Source: UBA981 sp942490995 (GTDB lineage: Bacteria; Pseudomonadota; Gammaproteobacteria; Ga0077536). Taken from it: 64,000 nt of DNA. Shown in pieces: positions 45,476 to 53,543 of the stretch; position 1 is the first letter of the stretch; the number at the start of each line of letters is the position of its first letter. Position numbers and translations under genes: made by a program. The DNA is taken from the NCBI GenBank assembly GCA_942490995.1, contig CALOBG010000051.1:1-64000 (forward strand), given 5' to 3'. The notes below the pieces were generated by a model that worked only from the letters and a program-made list of their open reading frames with translations, had not been told where the DNA came from and made no database searches.

Positions 45476-46810
45476 ATGCAGCTGCGCGATGTGTGGCGAT
45501 TGACAGGGTTTGTGCTGCTCGGACTGGCCTTCGGCCTGCTCCTTGGCGTGCCGGTGTGGGGGCTGTTCGGCGGCCTGCTCAGCTATGTCGTCGTTGTGCA
45601 CAGCGATTTGAACGACCTGCTCAACTGGCTGCGCCATCGTAAAGTCTACGACCCGCCGGAACGCGCCGGGGTGTTCGAGGAACTGACGCTCGAAATCGAC
45701 TACCTGCGCGAGCGCCACAAGAAGCGCAAAAAGAAGCTCAGCAATTACCTCAAACAGTTCCAGCAGGCGACCCGCGCGCTGCCGGATGCAACCGTGGTGC
45801 TGGACAAAAACGACGAAGTCCGCTGGGCCAACAAGGCGGCCCGCGACGCGCTCGGGGTGCGCTGGCCCGATGACGTCGGTCAACGCATTACCAATCTCAT
45901 CCGTGTGCCCGAACTGCGCCAGTACATCGCCGCGCGCGTCGATAACGACAGCACCACCATAGAAATAGAAAGCCCGACCGATCGCGATCGTCAGCTCAGC
46001 GTGCTGACCGCGCCGTACGGCAATGACCAGCGTATCCTGGTGGCGCGAGACGTCACCCAGCTGCATCGCGCCAACCAGATCCGCAGCGACTTCGTCGCCA
46101 ACGTGTCGCACGAATTGCGCACCCCGATCACGGTTTTCCGCGGCTACCTCGAAACCCTGAGCGACCAGGCCGACAGTTGCCCGCCCGGCTGGCGGCCGGC
46201 GCTGGAGCAGATGACCGTGCACGCCGATCGCATGCGCGCACTGGTCGAGGAGCTGCTGCTGCTGTCCAGCCTCGAAGCCGAAGACGAGGTCGCGCAGCCG
46301 GTGACCGTCGACGTCGCCCAGCTGATCACGGAAATCCACGCACGGGCGCGCGAACTGAGCGGCGCCAGGGAACACTTCTTTTCACTCGAGGTGGACAGCG
46401 AGCTGTACCTGCGCGGCGCGCGCGAGGAGCTGTTCAGCGCATTTTCCAACCTGGTTTTCAATGCCGTCCACTACACCGATGCACGCGGCATCATTCGCAT
46501 CCGCTGGTACGCCGACGCTGAAGGCGCCCATTTTGTTGTCGAGGACAATGGCATCGGCATCGGCGAGGAGCACATCGAACGTCTCACGGAACGATTTTAT
46601 CGGGTCGATCCCTCGCGCCAGCGCGGCGCGGAGATCGGTGGCACGGGCCTTGGCCTGGCTATCGTGAAGCACGTTCTTGCCCGCCACCATGCGCTGCTGG
46701 CGATTACCAGCCAGCCCGGCGAGGGCAGTACCTTCAGTGCTGATTTTCCGCCCGGTGAAATCGTCCGTCCGAGCTCGGAACCGGCCAGCGGTGCGCGCGA
46801 CGCGGGTTGA
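45476..46810 (+). CDS. phoR: Phosphate regulon sensor kinase PhoR
   Basis: Membrane histidine kinase of 444 residues. Two N-terminal helices (about 11-43) precede a basic linker, a PAS domain (about 95-190, with ALPDATVVLDKNDEVRWAN), the H-box FVANVSHELRTP with H212, and the ATPase domain with N-box FSNLVFNAVHYTD and G-boxes DNGIGIG and GTGLGLAIVKH. As in E. coli, no large periplasmic sensor exists, so phosphate status is presumably relayed through Pst and PhoU. The ATG at 45476 has AGGGTG 5 nt upstream. It converges with phoU. Confidence 0.96.
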   Translation: MQLRDVWRLTGFVLLGLAFGLLLGVPVWGLFGGLLSYVVVVHSDLNDLLNWLRHRKVYDPPERAGVFEELTLEIDYLRERHKKRKKKLSNYLKQFQQATRALPDATVVLDKNDEVRWANKAARDALGVRWPDDVGQRITNLIRVPELRQYIAARVDNDSTTIEIESPTDRDRQLSVLTAPYGNDQRILVARDVTQLHRANQIRSDFVANVSHELRTPITVFRGYLETLSDQADSCPPGWRPALEQMTVHADRMRALVEELLLLSSLEAEDEVAQPVTVDVAQLITEIHARARELSGAREHFFSLEVDSELYLRGAREELFSAFSNLVFNAVHYTDARGIIRIRWYADAEGAHFVVEDNGIGIGEEHIERLTERFYRVDPSRQRGAEIGGTGLGLAIVKHVLARHHALLAITSQPGEGSTFSADFPPGEIVRPSSEPASGARDAG

Positions 46811-46855
46811 TCGGCAGCGCGGTCACCGCGCCAACTGACGAGCACGGCGCCCGGC

Positions 46856-47578
46856 TCAGCGGCGGCGGGCCAGCAGCTCCTGTTCGACCTGGTCGAGTGC
46901 GACATGACGGACGTCCTTGCCCTCGACCAGATAAATGACGTTTTCGCCGATGTTATCGGCGTGATCACCAATCCGTTCCAGCGCACGCACCGCCAGGACC
47001 GCGTCCAGCACCGGTGAAATCGCCCGAGGATCCTCCATCATGAACGTGATCAGATGACGCATGATGACGTCGGTCTCGGTGTCGATCTCGCGATCTTCCT
47101 GGGCCACCGCGAAGGCGGCCTGCGAATCCATGCGCGCGAAAGCGTCGAGGGCGGACCGCACCATGCGCCGCACATGGTGCCCCATCGGTAACATGCCGAC
47201 GTAGTAGGAACTCAGCGCGCGATTGTCCGGCAGGTTGAGGATCAGGCGGGCAATTTTTTCGGCTTCGTCACCGATGCGCTCGAGGTCGGTGATGGTCTTG
47301 CTCACCGCCAGTACCAGGCGCAGATCGCCGGCCGCCGGCTGACGGCGTAGCAGGATCTCGGTGCAGTCGCTGTCGATCTCGACCTCCAGCGCGTTGACCT
47401 TGTAGTCGTTGACCGCGACATATTCAGCGGCTTCGAAATCGCCCTTGGCGAGCGTATCTAGAACCCGCTGCAGGTGGTCCTCGACCAGTCCGCCCATGGC
47501 CAGCACCTTGGAGCGGATATCTTCCAGCTCCTTGTCGAACTGTTGCGAAATGTGATGCGGTAAGCGGGAATTTGCCAT
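46856..47578 (-). CDS. phoU: Phosphate signalling protein PhoU
   Basis: A 240-residue all-helical protein with two PhoU repeats (about 20-110 and 125-215); the E/DxxxD metal-binding pattern is seen in LERIGDEAEKIA and LERIGDHADNIGENV. It connects the Pst transporter with PhoR and holds the kinase off in high phosphate. It lies 47 nt downstream of pstB and is the last gene of the pstC-pstA-pstB-phoU transcript. Confidence 0.96.
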   Translation of the reverse strand: MANSRLPHHISQQFDKELEDIRSKVLAMGGLVEDHLQRVLDTLAKGDFEAAEYVAVNDYKVNALEVEIDSDCTEILLRRQPAAGDLRLVLAVSKTITDLERIGDEAEKIARLILNLPDNRALSSYYVGMLPMGHHVRRMVRSALDAFARMDSQAAFAVAQEDREIDTETDVIMRHLITFMMEDPRAISPVLDAVLAVRALERIGDHADNIGENVIYLVEGKDVRHVALDQVEQELLARRR

Positions 47579-47625
47579 GGCGGTTCCCCTTTAAAGGGCC
47601 GAAAGGTGGGCCGGCGGGCGCAATA

Positions 47626-48522
47626 TCATCCGTAACGACCGGTAATATAGTCCTCGGTCTGCTTTTTTTCCGGCGTCGTGAACAGGTGCCGGGTCTGGCC
47701 GAATTCGATCAGATCGCCCATATACATGAAAGCCGTAAAATCGGACACGCGCGCGGCCTGTTGCATGTTGTGCGTCACAATAACGATAGTGTATTCGCTC
47801 TTCAGTTCGTAGATCAGCTCTTCGATCTTCAACGTCGAGATCGGGTCGAGGGCGGAAGCCGGCTCGTCGAGCAACAGCACTTCCGGTTCGATCGCAATCG
47901 CGCGCGCGATTACCAGGCGCTGCTGCTGACCACCGGACAGGCCCAGTGCGCTGTCGTGAACGCGGTCCTTCACTTCCTCCCACAGCGCCGCACGGCGCAG
48001 CGAGCGCTCGACCGCCTTGTCGAGAACACGGCGCGTCTTGATGCCCTGGATGCGCAGGCCGTAGGCGACGTTTTCGTAGATCGATTTCGGGAACGGGTTG
48101 GGCTTCTGAAACACCATGCCGACGCGGCGGCGCAGGGTCGCGATATTGATACTGCGGTCGTAGATGTTCTGCCCATTGAGTAGCACCTCGCCGCTGATGC
48201 GCACGTCGTCGATGAGGTCGTTCATGCGATTGAAACAGCGCAGCAGGGTCGATTTACCGCAACCCGACGGACCGATGAAGGCGGTGACTTTTTTCTCCGG
48301 GATCAGCAGGTCGATGGCGTTGAGCGCCTGCTTGTCGCCGTAGTACAGATCCAGCCCTTGCACTTCGATGCAGTTGCGTACCTGCGGGTTGGCCGCGGGC
48401 GCCGCCCCGCCGCGCTGCAGACGCTGCACGTCGACGCGCCGACTCAGACCCGCGGCGGGTTGTTCGCTGGTGTCGTTCATGATCTCGGGCGCCGCCGCGC
48501 GGGCTTCAGGTGTCAGCTGCAT
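47626..48522 (-). CDS. pstB: Phosphate ABC transporter ATP-binding protein PstB
   Basis: Cytoplasmic ATPase of the Pst uptake system, 298 residues including a variable N-terminal extension of about 45. Walker A is GPSGCGKST, the signature is LSGGQQQR, Walker B is LLLDEPASALDP, and the PstB-specific MVFQKPNPFPKSIYENV is present. The start overlaps pstA by 17 nt, with AGGG upstream of the ATG. An alternative start at the second methionine (codon 15) is possible. Confidence 0.97.
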   Translation of the reverse strand: MQLTPEARAAAPEIMNDTSEQPAAGLSRRVDVQRLQRGGAAPAANPQVRNCIEVQGLDLYYGDKQALNAIDLLIPEKKVTAFIGPSGCGKSTLLRCFNRMNDLIDDVRISGEVLLNGQNIYDRSINIATLRRRVGMVFQKPNPFPKSIYENVAYGLRIQGIKTRRVLDKAVERSLRRAALWEEVKDRVHDSALGLSGGQQQRLVIARAIAIEPEVLLLDEPASALDPISTLKIEELIYELKSEYTIVIVTHNMQQAARVSDFTAFMYMGDLIEFGQTRHLFTTPEKKQTEDYITGRYG

Positions 48523-50182
48523 TGTACTTTTCCCTCAGGCTGTTGCGAATACTGATTGCGGCCAGGTTCAGGGTCACGATGATCACCACCAGCAGCAGCG
48601 AAGTGGCGTATACCAACGGTCGCGCCGCCTCGACGTTGGGACTTTGAAAACCGACGTCGTAAATATGAAAACCGAGATGCATGAACTTGCGATCGAGGTG
48701 CAGGAACGGAAAGTTGCCGTCCAGCGGCAGCGTCGGAGCGAGCTTGACCACGCCGACCATCATCAACGGGGCGACCTCGCCGGCGGCGCGCGCCACCGCC
48801 AGGATCAGCCCGGTCATCATCGCCGGTGTCGCCATCGGCAGCACTGTACGCCACAAGGTTTCGGCCTTGGTCGCGCCCAGCGCCAGCGAACCTTCACGGA
48901 TACTGCGCGGGATCCGCGACAGGCCTTCCTCGGTGGCGACGATGACCACCGGCACGGTCAGCAGGGCCAGGGTCAGCGATGACCACAACAGGCCGGGCGT
49001 ACCGAAGGTCGGCGCCGGCAGTGCCGCGGGGAAAAACAGCTGATCGATGGAACCGCCGGCGGAGTAGACAAAGAAGCCGAGACCAAACACCCCGTAGACC
49101 ACCGACGGCACGCCGGCGAGGTTGTTGACCGCGATGCGGATAATGCGCGTCAGTACGCCCTGGTGGGCGTATTCACGCAGGTAGATGGCCGCCACCACGC
49201 CGAACGGTGTGACGAATACAGACATCAGCAGGACCATCAGCACGGTGCCGAAGATGGCCGGGAATACCCCGCCTTCGGTATTCGCTTCGCGCGGATCGTC
49301 GAGCACAAACTCGGCGAGTTTGGCCAGGTAGTGCGCGCTTTTCTCGATCACACCCATGCTGTTGGGGGTGAAAACGCGCACCAGATCGCTGAACTTGAGT
49401 TTGACCTCGGTGCCTTCAACGGTGCGGGCGACAAGCTGATCGCGACCAACGTCTCGATAAAGAACGGCCAGTTCTTCGCTCAGAACGGTATAGCGTTCGT
49501 TTTGCTGCTCGCGCTCCGCCTCCAGTGCGGCGTAGCGCGGATCGTCGCGCCCGGCGCCGTCGAGCTCGAGACCACGGCGCCGCAATCGCAGGCGCTCCAG
49601 GGCGTAATTGACCGCACCCATGGCGTGCTTTTCGATCGCTTCGATGCGCTCGGAAATTTCATGCCTGCGGGACAGGCGGCGCTCGATCTCGGCCATGAGC
49701 TCAGCACCGGTCGATACCGCCTCGCCGTTTTCAGTGATCGCCTCTACGTAGCCGTAGAAGTTGCCCCATTCCTCGCGCTCGGCAACGAACGCATCCTCGG
49801 GATAATCGGTGGCGCTGAACTCGCCCTCGTTGTACCACTTGAAGTCGAATCCGTTGACGTCGCGGTTACCGATCTTGAGCAGGTAGCGGTCGACGAAATC
49901 CTGGCCCTCGGGCACGCTGACCCCGAGGGCCTCGACGCGCGCCGCGGTCACCGTTTCCTCATCGACGATTTCGCCGAGTGTATAGCGTGCCGTGCCGTCG
50001 GCATCGGTCAGCGTGAAGCGGGCAACGTCCTGCGGCCAGAAGTGACCCATGCCGCGCACGCTGATCAGGATCAACAGGCCGAACACCATAATCAGACTGA
50101 AACTGACGGTGCCCGCGGTCAGCCAGATCCACGGCGCACCGGAACGGATCCAGCTCAGCAGCGATTTGTCGTTGCCGGCCAT
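48506..50182 (-). CDS. pstA: Phosphate ABC transporter permease PstA, enlarged
   Basis: Permease subunit of Pst, 558 residues compared with 296 in E. coli. After a first helix (about 19-43) comes a soluble insertion of about 250 residues, including a charged coiled coil (about 160-250, AEIERRLSRRHEISERIEAI). The core permease fills the C-terminal part from about residue 300, with the EAA loop SIREGSLALGATKAETLWRTV. Similar long PstA proteins occur in pseudomonads and relatives. The gene starts 3 nt after pstC. Confidence 0.94.
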   Translation of the reverse strand: MAGNDKSLLSWIRSGAPWIWLTAGTVSFSLIMVFGLLILISVRGMGHFWPQDVARFTLTDADGTARYTLGEIVDEETVTAARVEALGVSVPEGQDFVDRYLLKIGNRDVNGFDFKWYNEGEFSATDYPEDAFVAEREEWGNFYGYVEAITENGEAVSTGAELMAEIERRLSRRHEISERIEAIEKHAMGAVNYALERLRLRRRGLELDGAGRDDPRYAALEAEREQQNERYTVLSEELAVLYRDVGRDQLVARTVEGTEVKLKFSDLVRVFTPNSMGVIEKSAHYLAKLAEFVLDDPREANTEGGVFPAIFGTVLMVLLMSVFVTPFGVVAAIYLREYAHQGVLTRIIRIAVNNLAGVPSVVYGVFGLGFFVYSAGGSIDQLFFPAALPAPTFGTPGLLWSSLTLALLTVPVVIVATEEGLSRIPRSIREGSLALGATKAETLWRTVLPMATPAMMTGLILAVARAAGEVAPLMMVGVVKLAPTLPLDGNFPFLHLDRKFMHLGFHIYDVGFQSPNVEAARPLVYATSLLLVVIIVTLNLAAISIRNSLREKYNAADT

Positions 50183-50185
50183 GCG

Positions 50186-52459
50186 CTACAGGCTCGCGTA
50201 TTTGCGCCGCAGACGCTGGCGCACGACTTCGGCCGCGGTGTTGACCACGAAGGTGACAAGAAACAGCACCAGGGCGGCCAGGAACAGGATCCGGTAGTGC
50301 GTGCTGTCGACTTCCGATTCGGGCATTTCGACGGCGATATTGGCCGACAGCGCACGAAAACCCTGAAAAATATTGATGTCCATGATCGGCGTGTTGCCGG
50401 TCGCCATGAGCACGATCATGGTTTCGCCGACGGCGCGGCCCATGCCGATCATGATGGCCGAAAAGATGCCGGGGCTGGCGGTCAGCAGCACTACCCGCAG
50501 GGCGGTCTGCCACGGCGTTGCGCCCAGCGCCAGGGAACCCATGGTCAGCGAACGCGGTACGCTGAACACGGCATCTTCGCTGATCGAGAATATGGTCGGA
50601 ATGACGGCGAAGCCGATCGCCACGCCGACCACGAGGGAATTGCGCTGGTCATAGGTGATGCCGAATTCGGTGGTCAGCCAGTGCGGTACGCTGCCGTCGA
50701 AAAACCACACTTCAAGCACGCTGCCGAGCTGCAGGCACAGCCACGCCGCAACACAGATCACCGGGATGAGGAACAGCGCTTCCCAGCCGTCAGGCAAGCG
50801 TTGGCGCCAGCGGTCCGGGAATCGCGAATACGCCCAGGCCGCGACGATGATTGCCGCCGGCACCAGGCCCAGGGCCAGAAACAGGCCGAGTAGCTCGCGC
50901 TCGATCACCGGCGCCAGCCACAAACCGGCGAGGAAACCCAGGATCACGGTCGGCAGCGCGGCCATCACCTCGATCGAAGGTTTGACGATGTTGCGGATCG
51001 CGGGGGTCATGAAATAAGCGGTATAAATGGCGCCGAATACCGCCAGCGGCATGGCGAACAGCATCGAGTAGAAGGTCGCTTTGAAGGTGCCGAAGGTCAG
51101 CGGGGTGAGGCTGAATTTGGGTTCGAAATCACTACTCGCCGACGACGACTGCCAGATGTACTCGGGGCCGGCGCGACTTTCGTACCAGATCTCGCCCCAC
51201 AACGCCGTCAGCGACACTTCCGGGTGTTCGTTTTCAATCCCGAACACTTCCAGGGTGCCGTCCACCCCGACCACCATGGCGGCGTCGGCGCGCGGCGACA
51301 TGGCCAGCGCCGTGGCGCCGTGATGGGGGGTCGGCTGAACCAGCACCTGGCGCTCGGCGGTGGTGTGGTACAGGGCCAGATTACCGCCGGTATCGATGGC
51401 GGCAAACGCCTTGCGGAAATGTTCCGGCGCGATGTAGGCGATCGCACTCGGCAGGGCGTCGAAGGTCCGCACCCGCGCCAGGGTGTAGGCGTTGTTTTCG
51501 TCGCGCACCGGGAACCATTGCGAGAGCCCGCCGCGGTCGTTGCCGAGCAACACCGAAATGCCGCCACTCAACAGCTCGAGCGCCGTAATGCGGGCGCCGT
51601 TCTCGACGGCGCTGGCGCGGTCGACCAGGCGCACGTCGCTTTTGTCGCTGACATCGAACAATGACAGCAGACCATCGGTAGTGACCACGTAAAGCTCGCG
51701 CTGTTCGACATCGAGCGCGATATGGGTCACGTTGCTGCCGTCAATTTCGATTTCGCTACGCACCTCGGTGAGGGTGATTTCGTCGTCCAGAAACGAGCTT
51801 TCAGCGACCACATTGAAAAGCACGACGCGACCATTGACGCCGACCGTGACCACGGTCGTCGAGTCGTCGTCGCTCTGCCCGGCCAGTAGCCGCGCCGCGC
51901 CGCCACCCTGATCGACGCTGAGCGCTGCACGGCCGAGGGGGTAGCTGATCGTGGGCGTCACCAGGCGACGATCGTCGGGGTAGCTGATGGCGTAGTCGGC
52001 GCGCGCCACCACCACGCCGCCGTCCGCGGTGGCCGCGAACAGGGCGCGGCTGGCCGGATCGCCGGCCGCAACCACGACCCCGGAATCGGCCGCGGTTTCA
52101 GTCTCGAGGAGCTGTCCACCGCTGAGGGTGTGACCGTCGTGCAGGGACAGGAACCGGTAGCTGCCGTCGGCGCTGACGTCGAGGCCGATTTCAGCGTATT
52201 CATCGATCGCGACATAGGCGCTGGCCGAGCGCTCCGGGCGCGTGTGCGAGGCGCTGGACGTGATCGTCGCGGCTTCGAACAACGGCAAAACGACATAGAA
52301 AAGGTAGATAAATATCAGCAGGATAGCGATGATCACCGCAACCCCGCCGACGCCCATGACGGCCGCGAAAGAGCGGTCTTTGAGGATCCGCAGGCGTTCG
52401 CGCGCCGGGCGTTCGGCGATATTCAGGGAAAATTCGGCCTCGGGCTGGATTGACGACAT
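50186..52459 (-). CDS. pstC: Phosphate ABC transporter permease PstC, with a propeller-like insertion
   Basis: Permease subunit of Pst, 757 residues compared with 319 in E. coli. A first helix (about 33-62) is followed by about 390 residues, probably periplasmic, with repeated beta motifs such as VTHIALDVEQRELYVVTTDG and ALAMSPRADAAMVVGVDGTL that resemble WD40/beta-propeller blades. The permease core starts near residue 456 (GTFKATFYSMLFAMPLAVFG), with the EAA loop SLTMGSLALGATPWQTALRVV. The ATG at 52459 was chosen over an upstream frame lacking similarity. A Pho box precedes it; pstS is not adjacent. Confidence 0.93.
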   Translation of the reverse strand: MSSIQPEAEFSLNIAERPARERLRILKDRSFAAVMGVGGVAVIIAILLIFIYLFYVVLPLFEAATITSSASHTRPERSASAYVAIDEYAEIGLDVSADGSYRFLSLHDGHTLSGGQLLETETAADSGVVVAAGDPASRALFAATADGGVVVARADYAISYPDDRRLVTPTISYPLGRAALSVDQGGGAARLLAGQSDDDSTTVVTVGVNGRVVLFNVVAESSFLDDEITLTEVRSEIEIDGSNVTHIALDVEQRELYVVTTDGLLSLFDVSDKSDVRLVDRASAVENGARITALELLSGGISVLLGNDRGGLSQWFPVRDENNAYTLARVRTFDALPSAIAYIAPEHFRKAFAAIDTGGNLALYHTTAERQVLVQPTPHHGATALAMSPRADAAMVVGVDGTLEVFGIENEHPEVSLTALWGEIWYESRAGPEYIWQSSSASSDFEPKFSLTPLTFGTFKATFYSMLFAMPLAVFGAIYTAYFMTPAIRNIVKPSIEVMAALPTVILGFLAGLWLAPVIERELLGLFLALGLVPAAIIVAAWAYSRFPDRWRQRLPDGWEALFLIPVICVAAWLCLQLGSVLEVWFFDGSVPHWLTTEFGITYDQRNSLVVGVAIGFAVIPTIFSISEDAVFSVPRSLTMGSLALGATPWQTALRVVLLTASPGIFSAIMIGMGRAVGETMIVLMATGNTPIMDINIFQGFRALSANIAVEMPESEVDSTHYRILFLAALVLFLVTFVVNTAAEVVRQRLRRKYASL

Positions 52460-52537
52460 GTCGCTACCATCAGGGGATGGGCCAGCGCCAGGTGAGCGGT
52501 ACACACGGCAGCCGGGCGGCCATTGTCGAGGGCGAAT

Positions 52538-52555
52538 ATTACGGTTTTATGACAG
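52538..52555 (-). promoter_or_regulatory. Pho box upstream of pstC
   Basis: On the minus strand a perfect half-site CTGTCAT is followed by four A residues and a second half CCGTAAT (5 of 7). A -10-like GACAAT (52523-52528) lies about 10 nt downstream. The site is 79 nt before the pstC ATG and beyond the end of the methyltransferase gene, so pstC-pstA-pstB-phoU has its own PhoB-dependent promoter. Confidence 0.85.
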
Positions 52556-52590
52556 CCCCGGCTGGCGCGCCGCGGCGCTCGACCGCAGCG

Positions 52591-53427
52591 CTATTTGCAG
52601 GCCGCGATATAGGCTATCCAGCCGGCGTCGGCATCGGCGCTCTCGACGGCGCTGAACTCGCCGCTGCCTTCGTTTTCGTCTTCGTCCCAGCCCTGCCAGT
52701 AGACCGTGCTCGAGCTGAAGCCGGCCTCGGCGAGGATTTCGCGGATCTCGGGCAACGTCCACAACCGCCAATCGTAACTGTACGCGCGCTGCAGGCGCGA
52801 GCCGTCGGGGAAGCGGAAATGGATATGACAGCGCAGATCGCCGTTGACCGGGTTGTACGCGGCCTGGTCCCAGACGTAGGTGAAGTGTTTGTGACGGGTT
52901 TTTTCCTTGAGCACGCGGAACGCGTCGTAGCCGCCGAAGCAGTCAAGAAAAAACACCCCGTCGTCGACCAGGGCGTCACGTACGGAAGCGAAGTAACGCC
53001 GCAACTGGCTGCGCTGCTTGAACAGCCAATAGCTGAAATTCATCGCCAGCACCACGTCCTGCAGGGCGGTATTGGCCTCGAGCACGTCCTGCTCGAGCAG
53101 GACGACACGTTCGCGTTGCGCCACATCGAGCGCGGCGAGATGGTGCGCCGCTCCCCACCCCAGCACCTCGCCATCGAGATCGATGGCGGTGGCGTAGTTG
53201 CCGACCCGGCGCCGCACCCATTCGCAGGACGTATTCGCCGTGCCGCAGAAATCCTCACGCAGATAACGCGCCTGGCGACCGCGCAGCGCCTGGAAAGTCT
53301 GGTCGACGAAATCGATTTCGGCTTCCACGCATTGCACTGCTTTTTCGTATAACTCGTGAGGATCGGCAGTCTCCGCGAGCGGGCGTCGCGCAGCCGATTT
53401 ACGTTTCTTGTCTTTAGCTTTGACCAT
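52591..53427 (-). CDS. Class I SAM-dependent methyltransferase, substrate unknown
   Basis: A 278-residue protein with a basic N-terminal tail (VKAKDKKRKSAARRP) and a Rossmann methyltransferase core: REDFCGTANTSCEWVRR (SAM loop), ATAIDLDGEVLGWG (acidic ribose ligand), VVLLEQDVLE and DVVLAMNFSYWLF. The C-terminal part contains YVWDQAAYNPVNGDLRCHI. No substrate can be assigned. I chose the ATG at 53427; a TTG two codons earlier also exists. It diverges from ppk1 with 116 nt between starts and precedes the pstC Pho box. Confidence 0.82.
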   Translation of the reverse strand: MVKAKDKKRKSAARRPLAETADPHELYEKAVQCVEAEIDFVDQTFQALRGRQARYLREDFCGTANTSCEWVRRRVGNYATAIDLDGEVLGWGAAHHLAALDVAQRERVVLLEQDVLEANTALQDVVLAMNFSYWLFKQRSQLRRYFASVRDALVDDGVFFLDCFGGYDAFRVLKEKTRHKHFTYVWDQAAYNPVNGDLRCHIHFRFPDGSRLQRAYSYDWRLWTLPEIREILAEAGFSSSTVYWQGWDEDENEGSGEFSAVESADADAGWIAYIAACK

Positions 53428-53543
53428 AATCAATCGCCTGCCTCACCAGACTTGCGGTGCCGCTGAAAAGCGCGCAATGTTATTCCAATTGCGATGCTAT
53501 CACCGCGCACCGCGCGTGCGCGAAAATCTGCAGATTAAATTTC

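Noticed and set aside
49163..50893. 576-codon plus-strand frame across pstA and pstC
   Set aside because: It spans two clear minus-strand genes in antisense and shows no conserved motif.
53428..53543. Possible Pho box before ppk1
   Set aside because: No pair of CTGTCAT-like half-sites with 4-nt spacing is present on either strand.
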